Assembly (NCBI GenBank): GCA_023413555.1
Contig: JAEZPG010000008.1
Coordinates: forward strand, 1-56,261
Length of the DNA stretch: 56,261 nucleotides
Source of the DNA: Bacillota bacterium
GTDB taxonomy: Bacteria; Bacillota; Clostridia; Lachnospirales; Lachnospiraceae
Direction: 5' to 3'
The notes beneath the pieces are model-generated. The model ran no database searches. It saw only the letters and a list, made by a program, of their open reading frames with translations, and was not told the DNA's origin. A program made the position numbers and the translations under genes. Shown here piece by piece: positions 43,373 to 51,549 of this stretch (within the stretch, counting starts at the first letter, position 1; each line of letters starts with the position of its first letter).

Positions 43373-44197
43373 TTAATTTCCCACACTTTCATATTTCTTT
43401 AAACCAATATTAAAGAATAAACCTGCCACTATCATAACCAATATTCCAACTAAAAAAGTAAGTCCTATTGCTCCAGGAAACTGGGCATATGTACTTTGAA
43501 TACCAAGCATATCAGATACCGGATAAAAGCTTACCCAACCAATAGGAATCAAATATGTCAAGATAAACTGGACACTCTCCGGATACATAGAAATGGGATA
43601 CATTGTGGTTTTATCAAAAACTTCCTGTGTGTACTGACCAAAATCATTTGCACTTCTTGTAAAAAAGGAGGTGGTTCCTAACAAAATATAGATCCCTCCT
43701 CTAATCAATGTAGCTCCTACTAAAAGTGCAAGCAATGTTATTATGTTTGGGATATTCCAATGAAAACCCACCTCATAACACCCATATCCAAATACAAGTA
43801 TTCCTGGTACTAAATCCGTAAGTCCAAACACATTAATCTGAGTAAAGAAAAACTGATACAATACACCAAGTGGTCTTGTCAAATACCTATCAAACTCACC
43901 TTCTAGTACGAAGTAACCCATAAACCATCCCTGGATAAAAAATATCATAGATAGGGCATGTGTAATCACAGAAAGACCATATAAGAATGCTAACTGACCG
44001 TAATTCCAGCCATTGATTTGTCCAAATTCCTGTACCACAAATTGTATCGTAGCAAAGCCTACGATGAACTGAATGGGATTCGATAAGAGCCATCCCAATA
44101 TACTGGATGGATATTCGATAATAGTGAGAAATGCAATTTTTATACATACTCTTGTCACATCTAGGTAATGAAGTAGAGATTTGATACATTTTTTCAT
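43373..44197 (-). CDS. ABC-2 family (DUF990-type) permease
   Basis: The protein has 274 residues and six membrane helices. Family marks are GYFVLEGEFDRYLTRPL, RGGIYILLGTTSFF and YPISMYPESVQFILTYLIP. It pairs with the other permease gene four bases upstream. The same order of two permeases and an ATPase is usual for this uncharacterised exporter group. Confidence 0.92.
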   Translation of the reverse strand: MKKCIKSLLHYLDVTRVCIKIAFLTIIEYPSSILGWLLSNPIQFIVGFATIQFVVQEFGQINGWNYGQLAFLYGLSVITHALSMIFFIQGWFMGYFVLEGEFDRYLTRPLGVLYQFFFTQINVFGLTDLVPGILVFGYGCYEVGFHWNIPNIITLLALLVGATLIRGGIYILLGTTSFFTRSANDFGQYTQEVFDKTTMYPISMYPESVQFILTYLIPIGWVSFYPVSDMLGIQSTYAQFPGAIGLTFLVGILVMIVAGLFFNIGLKKYESVGN

Positions 44198-44201
44198 TTT
44201 C

Positions 44202-45008
44202 TCAACCTCCTTGAATCATAATCTTTCCAGTCACTTTTTTTTGCATAGCTCGATAGATAAAAAATAAAACAATTGTCCAAACAAGCTGGATTAAGAGCCC
44301 CCGAATCAAAGATTCCATTGTATATTTTCCAATGAATATGTCTAATGGCATTTGATACAGATAGACAAACGGCAGTACCTCTAATATACCTTGAAACCAG
44401 TCTGGAAAAAACCAAATTGGAATAATACTTCCTGACAGCAATCTAATCAAATGCTTTTTCACCTGAATCAGAGCATCCATTTCTATCACAGAAAATGCCA
44501 ACATCCCAAACAAAACAGCCAAGTACCAATTAACAAAAAAGGCAAGTGTTAAGCTACCTATGAATAGAAAAAAGCTCATAACACTGTCCGGTGCTGGTAG
44601 TTTGATTAAAATACTTCCAATGATTAAGATCGGCAACAGGTTTTGGAACAGCAATGCTGTTACACCACCCAAGTTTTCTGCAAAATAAACATGAAAGATA
44701 TTTACCGGTCTCATCATATCAATGGCTATCGTACCTTTTCTGATACTAAGTGTAATTCTGCGCTCAACATTTGTTGTCAGTACCACAGAAATCATTGAAG
44801 AAACCACCGTATAAGTCAGCATAGTATTTACTGTAACTCCTTGTACTGAAGTGGCATTTTTAAACAGAGCTTGCCAAAAATATGCTGTTGCTACCATAAT
44901 AATCGTCTGCATTAATATATTGCCATAGACATCAAACTTATATGCCAGACTTTTTAATATCTGAATTTTGTATACATAAAGATAGACTTTACTACTTTTC
45001 TCCTTCAT
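44202..45008 (-). CDS. ABC-2 family permease
   Basis: The protein has 268 residues and about six membrane helices, with the group's conserved stretch ERRITLSIRKGTIAIDMMRP and SGSIIPIWFFPDWFQGILEV. It overlaps the AraC regulator gene by 17 bases at its start and stops four bases before the partner permease. It works with that protein as a heterodimer. Confidence 0.92.
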   Translation of the reverse strand: MKEKSSKVYLYVYKIQILKSLAYKFDVYGNILMQTIIMVATAYFWQALFKNATSVQGVTVNTMLTYTVVSSMISVVLTTNVERRITLSIRKGTIAIDMMRPVNIFHVYFAENLGGVTALLFQNLLPILIIGSILIKLPAPDSVMSFFLFIGSLTLAFFVNWYLAVLFGMLAFSVIEMDALIQVKKHLIRLLSGSIIPIWFFPDWFQGILEVLPFVYLYQMPLDIFIGKYTMESLIRGLLIQLVWTIVLFFIYRAMQKKVTGKIMIQGG

Positions 45009-45885
45009 CCTTACCCCTTTCTACACTCTTTCGATAATTCAGTGGGCTCATCCCCATTTTATTTTTAAATAGTTTTGAGAAATAGCTACCATCTGAAAAG
45101 CCTGTTTCAAATGCAATCTGTGTAATTGTTTTATCCGTATTCTTTAATAAGAAACAACTCTTTTCGATTCGATAGCTACTGACATACTCCATTGGTGTCA
45201 AATTCAAATATCGATCAAACAACGCAATTCCCTTTGTTTTTCCTACCTGTCCAACAGTACAAATATCCTGCAATCCTATTTTTCGATGATAATTATTTTG
45301 TATAAATATGATCATAGTCTTCAGTAATGCCAAATTCTCATTTGGAGAATGTTCATTGTCTGAGGATATCTCCATAGTCTCATATAAAGCCACCCAAATA
45401 CTAAATAGACATTGCATCACCATCAGTTCACCTGTATCCTTCGTTAAAGCTTTCTCTATGTATACAATATTCTCAAATATTAGCTTATGCCTACTTACAT
45501 TTTCATTTAACAATAGATAAGGTATGTTAGCATTGTCAATAACCGAAACTACAAATTGTTTCGCTACATGGTTTGACGAACATAAAATAGAAGGATGAAA
45601 AATTAGACAATATAATTCACAATCCGACTGATCAGTAGCAATCACATGTAGTTGCCTGGAGTTTACAAAAATACCTTCCCCAGCCTTCATTCTCACCATA
45701 AATCCATTGAGTTGATACAGTATACTTCCAGAGCTAACATACACAAATTCAACCTCATCGTGCCAATGGATGGAGATATCATTAAACGTACATTGGGAAG
45801 AAATATAATTTTTTCTATAAATAATAGGATGATCAGGAATATCATAATGAAGTATTTCGGATGCATCTGACCGAATGTCTGACAT
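44992..45885 (-). CDS. AraC-family regulator of the ABC-2 exporter
   Basis: The protein has 297 residues. The ATG at 45885 has AGGAG eight bases upstream; a TTG seven codons earlier would cover that site. The N-terminal cupin shows ISIHWHDEVEFVYVSSGSIL and KAGEGIFVNSRQLH. The C-terminal domain has IGLQDICTVGQVGKTKGIAL and TQIAFETGFSDGSYFSKLF. It is the first gene of the exporter operon and likely controls it. Confidence 0.92.
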   Translation of the reverse strand: MSDIRSDASEILHYDIPDHPIIYRKNYISSQCTFNDISIHWHDEVEFVYVSSGSILYQLNGFMVRMKAGEGIFVNSRQLHVIATDQSDCELYCLIFHPSILCSSNHVAKQFVVSVIDNANIPYLLLNENVSRHKLIFENIVYIEKALTKDTGELMVMQCLFSIWVALYETMEISSDNEHSPNENLALLKTMIIFIQNNYHRKIGLQDICTVGQVGKTKGIALFDRYLNLTPMEYVSSYRIEKSCFLLKNTDKTITQIAFETGFSDGSYFSKLFKNKMGMSPLNYRKSVERGKDEGEK

Positions 45886-46265
45886 ATTTATTCTCCTTTT
45901 ACTCAAATGTATATAGTCTGGATCTCCATGCAGGCTGTGATTGCTTCGTTATACTGATTGAATTATATTTCATTAAGAATAGAATTACTATAATAATATC
46001 TCTCAATTTATGTACTATTTTTCGCAGTGTATCGTATTGTAGCAATATCTCATAATGATCATCACAGATGGTTATGCTATGAATACTTTACATCAGTAAG
46101 TTTTTCACCGCTTCTAATATGTTGCAGATACCAAGACCTGTGTCCATTTAATCTATTAATATAATAAATAGCTATTACTCCAAGTTTTAAATGACCTGGA
46201 ATAATAGCTATTAGTTATGCCTTCGGTAGACTCTTCCGTATTAAATAATTATATTATTTATCCTA
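45886..46265. other. 380-bp gene-free stretch
   Basis: It contains the upstream region of the AraC gene and, at 46167-46212, the terminator of the ferritin gene. Short open frames in 46040-46160 have no start signals and no recognisable domain. Confidence 0.5.
46167..46212 (-). terminator. Terminator after the ferritin gene
   Basis: AATAGCTATTA pairs with TAATAGCTATT, extended by CTCCA/TGGA with a mismatch. On the minus strand the hairpin is followed by TATTATATT. It lies 54 bases past the stop codon. Confidence 0.75.
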
Positions 46266-46778
46266 CTATAGAACTAAGGATGGAGCTGCATATACTCGAG
46301 CTTTCATTTCGTTATCCAACATATATAACCCTTTTGGATCACCTGCAAATAAATCATATTTTTTGATATTATCATCTGCATTCTTTTCTTCCTCGCCCTG
46401 TTCTTTGATAAACCAATCAAGGAACTGCATAGTACGAAAATCGCTTATTTTATATGCTTCCCCATAAATTTTATTTATGGAAGCCGTTACATATTCTTCA
46501 TGCTCCAAAGCTTTTACCAATGGTTCTCTAAAATTACTATATTTCTCATTAAGTCCTGCAATATCTGTTAAGACAACTGATTCACCATTATTTAGTATAT
46601 ATTGACGAAGTAGCATTGCATGGTCTCTTTCCTCCTGGGTTTGGATATAAAACCAATTTTCAAATCCAGCTAGATTTTGATCTGCATAATAATTTGCCAT
46701 ATCTAAATATAAATATGCAGAGTACAGTTCCTTATTAATCTGTTCGTTTAATAACTTTGTTATTTCTTTGTTAAGCAT
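46266..46778 (-). CDS. Non-heme ferritin
   Basis: The protein has 170 residues from the ATG at 46778, with AGGATAGGAT upstream; the frame to 46829 has no signal. The ferroxidase ligands are visible: the Glu of NEQINKELYSAYLYLDMA, the EERDHA pair, the Glu in EHEEYVTASINK and the terminal FIKEQGEEEKNADD. It oxidises and stores iron in the cytoplasm as a 24-mer. No Fur box was searched for by computation. Confidence 0.95.
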   Translation of the reverse strand: MLNKEITKLLNEQINKELYSAYLYLDMANYYADQNLAGFENWFYIQTQEERDHAMLLRQYILNNGESVVLTDIAGLNEKYSNFREPLVKALEHEEYVTASINKIYGEAYKISDFRTMQFLDWFIKEQGEEEKNADDNIKKYDLFAGDPKGLYMLDNEMKARVYAAPSLVL

Positions 46779-47083
46779 ATTAATCCTATCCTTTCTTTTA
46801 AATATAGAGTTTATAGTTTCTTTATACATTAAAATGTAATTCTTAATGTGATATACCTTTATTCATCTCTTCGGATAAGTTGGAGGAACACAATTGTTTT
46901 AGATTATATCTATATGATACCACATATCTCCAGCTTTCACAATATTCCATACATGTCCATTGTTTTCATAAATGCATTTGAATATAAATACTTTGTTTAT
47001 CTCATTATATAACATTATAACCGTTCTTTCCACCTTATTCCATATATTTCTTCATAATACTGACCTTTGGCTATGTTCCAATT

Positions 47084-47170
47084 ATGTCAGACACTGCTTT
47101 GGAAAGTATGACTGGTAATAGCCCGGTTGGGGCCTTTGCAACATTCGGGAAAAACTACCCTTTAAATTAG
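47084..47170 (+). other. Orphan 28-codon ORF in a GC-richer patch
   Basis: An ATG-to-TAG frame encodes a 28-residue peptide starting MSDTALESMTGNSPVGAF and ending GKNYPLN. There is no ribosome binding site upstream. It could be a small gene, the end of a lost gene, or chance. The base composition differs clearly from the flanks. Confidence 0.2.
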
Positions 47171-47179
47171 GGAATAGAA

Positions 47180-47211
47180 ATGGGAAACTGTTGTCTCCTA
47201 CAGTTTCCCAT
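47180..47211 (-). terminator. Terminator of the DUF6273/GreA-like operon
   Basis: A perfect 12-bp stem (ATGGGAAACTGT/ACAGTTTCCCAT, eight-base loop) is followed by TTCTATTCC on the minus strand, six bases past the stop codon. Confidence 0.82.
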
Positions 47212-47216
47212 CTAAT

Positions 47217-47687
47217 TTATATATTGTCGATTCTCTTAATTACTACATAATAGCTATAATCCTTATTTACATAAATCTGTACTCTGTCACCTATCTTATG
47301 GCCGAAGAGAGCTTTACCCAGTGGAGATTCTATGCTTATTTTGTTCTTTAGGGAGTTACCCTGAACGGTAGTGACTATTTCATAAATCACTGTATCGTCA
47401 TCCTCTTCAAGATACAACTCCACTTTCTTATTAAGGCCAACTTCATCTTCCTTGGAATCCTCCGACACAATGATTGCTGTCTTAATCATTCTTTGTAGAT
47501 AACGAATACGGCTCTCGTTCTTATTCTTATCTTTTTTTGCTGCATAATACTCAAAGTTTTCACTAAGATCTCCTTGGGCTCTTGCTTCCTTTACAGCCTC
47601 TAAGGCTTCCTTACGAACCACTAACCTTCGGTATTCTATCTCTTCTTCCAACTTCTTTATATCCGATTGGGTTAATTTATTATACAT
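47217..47687 (-). CDS. GreA/GreB-family transcription elongation factor
   Basis: The protein has 156 residues, the normal length. The N-terminal coiled coil carries the acidic tip ARAQGDLSENFEYYAAK (D40, E43), which stimulates RNA cleavage in backtracked polymerase. The C-terminal FKBP-like domain has ISIESPLGKALFGHKIGD. The sequence is less conserved than a housekeeping GreA (VSEDSKEDEVGLNKKVELYL), so it may be a paralogue. It lies 11 bases behind the DUF6273 gene and shares its transcript. Confidence 0.92.
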   Translation of the reverse strand: MYNKLTQSDIKKLEEEIEYRRLVVRKEALEAVKEARAQGDLSENFEYYAAKKDKNKNESRIRYLQRMIKTAIIVSEDSKEDEVGLNKKVELYLEEDDDTVIYEIVTTVQGNSLKNKISIESPLGKALFGHKIGDRVQIYVNKDYSYYVVIKRIDNI

Positions 47688-47698
47688 ACCATCCCTCT

Positions 47699-48916
47699 TT
47701 AATCTAATTGATACCAGAATGCAGGTACTGTTAACAAATCTTCAGAAGCAGCAGTATATCCATAATACATAATCTGACCTTTAGGGGTAAGAAATATAGC
47801 TGTACCTGGGGAAGCTCCCGGATTTCTTAACCAACTGTTGTTACCATGGTTTTTTAATACTTCTTTGTATTTTAATTGCTCTTCTGCACTAAGTATAAAT
47901 ATCCTATCCACAGTATCATTGCCACCTAAGGTGTGATACTGGCTATTATCTGCTGAAATCACTTGGGTTTCTAATATATAGTTACATTCTTCCTTCGTAA
48001 AATTATTCTCAAGAAATTGAGTATTCAGATAGTTCCTTAGAGAAGAGTTCTCCCATGTAACATTCCCTTCATATATGGAATAGGGAAGATCTAAGATTCC
48101 ATCAACTTTCACAAGTAATGCCTTATTATCCTGTTTTTCTGCAATCACCCAATTAGTATTTCCTAACCTGATTTTCTCTCCAACATTTTTAACTGTCAAT
48201 TGTTTTTGTTCAATCTCAGCAATCCATTGATTGGCTTTTTTATATCCATCTGCTGCTAAAAAGGCATCCTTGGCTTTATCGTAATCTTTTTTACCAAGAT
48301 TTTCTCCTGACATAATATCATTACCTACTTTGTAACTATATTCCTGTAGGTACTTATCACTGTTTTTATAGCCATCTAGGTCTGTAAATATACTGACTGC
48401 CCACCGATTCATTCCAGCTTTGCCTACTACCCTACCTAACTGAAAACGAAACAGATTTACTCTTGAAAATATAATTAAAACTATCGCACAGGCAACTACT
48501 AAATAAAACGTATACACGCCACGTCTTCTTTTTTTTAGTAATTTATCGTATGAGTTTTTACATAGGGCATGAATCTCAGCAGCATCCTTATAATCTTTTA
48601 ATTCCTTTAAAAGCTTATCTGCTTTGTTTAGATCATCTGCTGATTTTGCATTCTCAACTAATTCTCTGGCATCCACAAGCTTTGCATCATTAGACAAAAT
48701 CTTAGCTTCTTTGGCTAACACCTTACACTGCTTGGATAATTCCTTAGCGTCCTGAAAGTCTCCTAGTTTATTAAAATCATCGGCCAACTTATTATAAAAT
48801 TTAACCTTTTCCTCAGTAGCAGTCATACATGACATACTATCGAATAGCAATTTTAAATTATGATACTGCTGATCTTTAACACTTGGTCCTTCAGCTTTTT
48901 TCTTATCTTCGTTCAT
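47699..48916 (-). CDS. DUF6273 membrane protein with helical repeats
   Basis: The protein has 405 residues. The first 130 are helical and repeat-like (DDFNKLGDFQDAKELSKQCK, LLKELKDYKDAAEIHALCK), as in many clostridial DUF6273 proteins. One membrane helix lies at about 136-158 (FYLVVACAIVLIIFSRV). The C-terminal DUF6273 domain (about 250-405) has IRLGNTNWVIAEKQDNKALL, SSLRNYLNTQFLENNF and SWLRNPGASPGTAIFLTPKG. Its function is not known. A consensus promoter precedes it and the gre gene follows on the same transcript. Confidence 0.88.
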   Translation of the reverse strand: MNEDKKKAEGPSVKDQQYHNLKLLFDSMSCMTATEEKVKFYNKLADDFNKLGDFQDAKELSKQCKVLAKEAKILSNDAKLVDARELVENAKSADDLNKADKLLKELKDYKDAAEIHALCKNSYDKLLKKRRRGVYTFYLVVACAIVLIIFSRVNLFRFQLGRVVGKAGMNRWAVSIFTDLDGYKNSDKYLQEYSYKVGNDIMSGENLGKKDYDKAKDAFLAADGYKKANQWIAEIEQKQLTVKNVGEKIRLGNTNWVIAEKQDNKALLVKVDGILDLPYSIYEGNVTWENSSLRNYLNTQFLENNFTKEECNYILETQVISADNSQYHTLGGNDTVDRIFILSAEEQLKYKEVLKNHGNNSWLRNPGASPGTAIFLTPKGQIMYYGYTAASEDLLTVPAFWYQLD

Positions 48917-48951
48917 AGCCAGATTCCTTCCTGCGTTCTTTACATAAATAT

Positions 48952-48980
48952 TCTATAAGCTATTTTAACATACTTGTCAA
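48952..48980 (-). promoter_or_regulatory. Promoter of the DUF6273/GreA-like operon
   Basis: On the minus strand, -35 TTGACA (48975-48980) and -10 TATAGA (48952-48957) are 17 bases apart. The promoter sits four bases beyond the stop of the ribbon-helix-helix gene. Confidence 0.8.
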
Positions 48981-48983
48981 GAT

Positions 48984-49235
48984 TTATACCTTATGTTTTT
49001 TCACAGCTTCAGCCAACAAATATTCTATCTGACTATTAATGGAACGGTAATCCTCCTCCGCCCAAGCCGCTAGTTCATTCCACAGACTTGGTGCAAGGCG
49101 AAGAAGCACCTGCTTCTTCGCCTTTTCCTGCTCCTTAAGTTTCCGTTCCCTATTTTTCACCTGCGCCTCTAACAACTCTAACTGCTCTAACTTTTTTCTC
49201 AGTCTATCTTCTCTTTCTTCTAACTCAGGTTTCAT
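48984..49235 (-). CDS. Coiled-coil plus ribbon-helix-helix (Arc-like) DNA-binding protein
   Basis: The protein has 83 residues. The first half is a charged coiled coil (EEREDRLRKKLEQLELLEAQ). The second half is an Arc/CopG-type ribbon-helix-helix: beta strand KKQVLLRLAPSLWNELAAWA, then EEDYRSINSQIEYLLAEAV. It is 13 bases behind the SPFH gene. It could repress its own operon by binding the inverted repeat at 50288-50314, and its coiled coil could connect it to the SPFH assembly. Both ideas are inference from position. Confidence 0.85.
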   Translation of the reverse strand: MKPELEEREDRLRKKLEQLELLEAQVKNRERKLKEQEKAKKQVLLRLAPSLWNELAAWAEEDYRSINSQIEYLLAEAVKKHKV

Positions 49236-49248
49236 TTAAACCTCCTGA

Positions 49249-50262
49249 TTAATAAATACTACCACTATTTACAATCGGCTGGGCATCCTTATTACCACAA
49301 AGAACTACCAACAGATTACTTACCATTGCAGCCTTTCTTTCTTCATCAAGAACCACAATTTCCTCTTCTCCTAATTGATCGATCGCCATCTTCACCATAC
49401 TCACGGCACCCTCTACAATCTTTTGTCTGGCTGCAATAATGGCAACTGCTTGTTGCCGCTGAAGCATGGCTGCAGCTATTTCTTCTGAATAGGATAAATG
49501 GGTGATTCTCACTTCTTCGATTAGTAGACCTGCACCAGTTACTCGTTGTTGTAATTCCTCCTTCATACTATTAGCAATCTCCTGACTGCTTCCTCGAAGG
49601 GTCTTTTCATCACTGTCCTCTTCCATGGTATCATATGGATATAGTCTAGCTATGTTACGAATGGTAGAATCACATTGGATGGACAGATACGTTTTATAGT
49701 TTTCTACTTCAAACACTGCCTTAGTAGGGTCTACTACCTTCCAGATTACCACAGCACCTATAATAATTGGATTCCCCAGTACATCATTTACCTTTTGTTT
49801 TTCGTTTTGTAAGGTAAGAGTTTTTAAGGAAATCTTCTTACTCGAATTACTGCTTGTATTGACAGTTGCAGATACTCCTGTTGGTGTAGCACCAACTGCA
49901 AATGTCCTTGCGGAAGGATTAAATGCTGTAGCAAAAGGATTTACATAATAAAAACCTTCCTCCTTCACTGTCCCATAGTACCGGCCAAATAACGTCAGTA
50001 CTAAAGCTTCATTGGGTTTGATAATATGAAGTCCACTTACTAAAATAAAAAACAGGATAAATGCCACAATACCAATTCCTAGTAACAGCCCTCCTACGAT
50101 ACCATTTCCCTGATAAAGCAGAATGCTTGCTACAACAATCATCCCGTTAGAAGCTAGGATTTCCAGCAATAGTAATAACAATGCCACTCCACCACTAAAT
50201 GGATGTATGATTTTCTCTTCTACCCCTTTTTTATCTATTATACTAACATTTTCATTTTCCAC
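49249..50262 (-). CDS. Membrane-anchored SPFH (band 7) protein
   Basis: The protein has 337 residues. Two membrane helices lie at about 23-48 (GGVALLLLLLEILASNGMIV) and 55-80 (GLLLGIGIVAFILFFILVSG). The SPFH domain follows (HIIKPNEALVLTLFGRYYGT; GFYYVNPFATAFNP) up to about residue 280, with LLIEEVRITHLSYSEEIAAA and MLQRQQAVAIIAARQKIVEG. It starts with GTG, nine bases after GGGAGG. Proteins of this group form stomatin-like membrane platforms. It is a different subfamily from the SHOCT-type SPFH protein at 4073-5050. Confidence 0.92.
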   Translation of the reverse strand: MENENVSIIDKKGVEEKIIHPFSGGVALLLLLLEILASNGMIVVASILLYQGNGIVGGLLLGIGIVAFILFFILVSGLHIIKPNEALVLTLFGRYYGTVKEEGFYYVNPFATAFNPSARTFAVGATPTGVSATVNTSSNSSKKISLKTLTLQNEKQKVNDVLGNPIIIGAVVIWKVVDPTKAVFEVENYKTYLSIQCDSTIRNIARLYPYDTMEEDSDEKTLRGSSQEIANSMKEELQQRVTGAGLLIEEVRITHLSYSEEIAAAMLQRQQAVAIIAARQKIVEGAVSMVKMAIDQLGEEEIVVLDEERKAAMVSNLLVVLCGNKDAQPIVNSGSIY

Positions 50263-50287
50263 TTAAACGACCTCCCATATAATAATA

Positions 50288-50341
50288 ATAATAATATCAT
50301 TTTGATATCATTATTATATTAGGAGTTGTTAAAAAATGCAA
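50288..50341 (-). promoter_or_regulatory. Promoter and operator-like palindrome of the SPFH operon
   Basis: On the minus strand, -35 TTGCAT (50336-50341) and -10 TATAAT (50313-50318) have a 17-base spacer. Immediately downstream a 12-bp inverted repeat with one mismatch spans 50288-50314 (ATATCA/TGATAT at its heart, three-base gap). Its position over the transcription start suits a repressor site. Confidence 0.65.
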
Positions 50342-50369
50342 GGTTTCTCATTAAAATCTAATAAAACAA

Positions 50370-50756
50370 TTATAATAACCATTCCTTCGCCTTCTCCAAA
50401 TCATCCATGCAGGTAATAACTGCCGGAAAAGCAGAACTATGCTTTCGTACATATCGCTTAAGCTTAAAGCTTAGTCCTATAAAAACAATTCTTTGAAAAG
50501 TCTTTCCACAGATCATCATGGAATCTAGTAGGTATTGGAGGAATTCCTTATTTACCGCAGACTGATTCAGCACAATTGCCACAAAAGAACTAGTAGAGGG
50601 TTTTGCCATCTGAATTAGGTCCTGGTCAAACTTTCTTTTCATGTCCTCAAGATTATCAATGGAGTCTAGGTGCTGTGACCATATCTCCCCATGATTATAA
50701 TACAGAGTAAAGGACTTTTTCTTTATTCCTAAATTATTATGTATCAATCCTATCAT
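50370..50756 (-). CDS. Small STAS-like protein, function unknown
   Basis: The protein has 128 residues and no membrane segment. The alternating pattern and the ending ITCMDDLEKAKEWLL resemble SpoIIAA-like STAS proteins, but similarity is weak. The start is uncertain: AGGGG directly abuts the ATG at 50756, and a TTG three codons in (after GATAGGA) is an alternative. It lies between the PadR regulator and the SPFH promoter, about 95 bases behind padR, and may belong to the padR transcript. Confidence 0.6.
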   Translation of the reverse strand: MIGLIHNNLGIKKKSFTLYYNHGEIWSQHLDSIDNLEDMKRKFDQDLIQMAKPSTSSFVAIVLNQSAVNKEFLQYLLDSMMICGKTFQRIVFIGLSFKLKRYVRKHSSAFPAVITCMDDLEKAKEWLL

Positions 50757-50851
50757 CCCCTAGTCATCTAATACAGTGAATACTATCCATCACTGACCAG
50801 CCAGCTCTTTCCATCTGTCGATTGAAATAGCAAGCTTCACAATCTGGCTAT

Positions 50852-51391
50852 CTATTCATCAATCAATTCAGACAATGGCTTGCCTTCTAGGATATGATGG
50901 CACCAGTCTATAGTCCTTTGGGTAATTAGAATACCAAAATACAAGGTAGACATCTTATAATAATGCTTTTGGATATTCTCGAACTCTTTTAACTCCTGAG
51001 CCATCGTCTTTAGTCTCTTAAGATATTCTATATTATTACGCTCATAATTCTTAAGCTGCTGCTCTCTAATCCCAGCAGGAAGCTGATTAAAGAAATAAAT
51101 CTTAATCAGGTTAGGGTTGACTCCCTCCATAATTTCCATTGGAGAACTAAGCCACTTAAAGAATTCATTTTCTCCTGTCTCCGTAGCCAAATAGTAGATT
51201 TTCTTTCTTCCTCCCAGAGATTCCTCTCTAGTGGTGACAAATCCTTTCTTTACCAATCTGTTTAATGCCGGATATAGACTACCGAAGCTGGCCTTATAGA
51301 GTATGCCAAACCTCTCTCCTATGCATTTTTTAATATCATAGCCGGTTTGCTCATGATCTAGAATGATTCCTAAAATAAGCGATTCTAACAT
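50852..51391 (-). CDS. PadR-family transcriptional repressor
   Basis: The protein has 179 residues. The winged helix is in the first 75 (MLESLILGIILDHEQTGYDI; KASFGSLYPALNRLVKKGFV). The C-terminal helical dimerisation region follows (LKNYERNNIEYLKRLKTMAQ), as in the AphA/PadR-s1-like subgroup. PadR proteins repress exporter or stress genes and often their own gene. A perfect inverted repeat over its own -10 box supports autoregulation. The effector and other targets are not visible. Confidence 0.93.
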   Translation of the reverse strand: MLESLILGIILDHEQTGYDIKKCIGERFGILYKASFGSLYPALNRLVKKGFVTTREESLGGRKKIYYLATETGENEFFKWLSSPMEIMEGVNPNLIKIYFFNQLPAGIREQQLKNYERNNIEYLKRLKTMAQELKEFENIQKHYYKMSTLYFGILITQRTIDWCHHILEGKPLSELIDE

Positions 51392-51404
51392 CTTATCCTC
51401 CTAT

Positions 51405-51478
51405 ATAATATATCTAAGTGATGTAGCTTATCGATATATCGTTTAGATATATTATACTGCCTATATTAAAAATATCAA
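51405..51478 (-). promoter_or_regulatory. padR promoter with perfect inverted-repeat operator
   Basis: On the minus strand, -35 TTGATA (51473-51478) and -10 TATAAT (51451-51456) are 16 bases apart. A perfect 13-bp inverted repeat, ATAATATATCTAA (51405-51417) and TTAGATATATTAT (51443-51455), has one arm over the -10 box and the other just before the ribosome binding site. The palindrome CGATATATCG lies between the arms. Confidence 0.75.
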
Positions 51479-51503
51479 TACAATCATATCCAATCGATGA
51501 AAA

Positions 51504-51541
51504 AGACCTATAAAAGAGGTCATCCCTCTTTTTATAGGTCT
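51504..51541 (-). terminator. Terminator after the deacetylase gene
   Basis: A 16-bp stem pairs AGACCTATAAAAGAGG with CCTCTTTTTATAGGTCT (one bulged T) around a five-base loop. On the minus strand it is followed by TTTTTCATC. It lies eight bases past the stop codon. Confidence 0.85.
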
Positions 51542-51549
51542 CATTGCTT

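Larger units (their letters stand above)
46779..47216. other. 438-bp intergenic region between ferritin and GreA-like genes
   Basis: It is AT-rich except for a GC-richer patch at 47084-47160, which holds a 28-codon open frame. The terminator of the gre gene closes it at 47180-47211. The ferritin promoter should be near 46815-46860, where TATAAA with an 18-base-distant TTACAT is seen on the minus strand. Confidence 0.45.
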
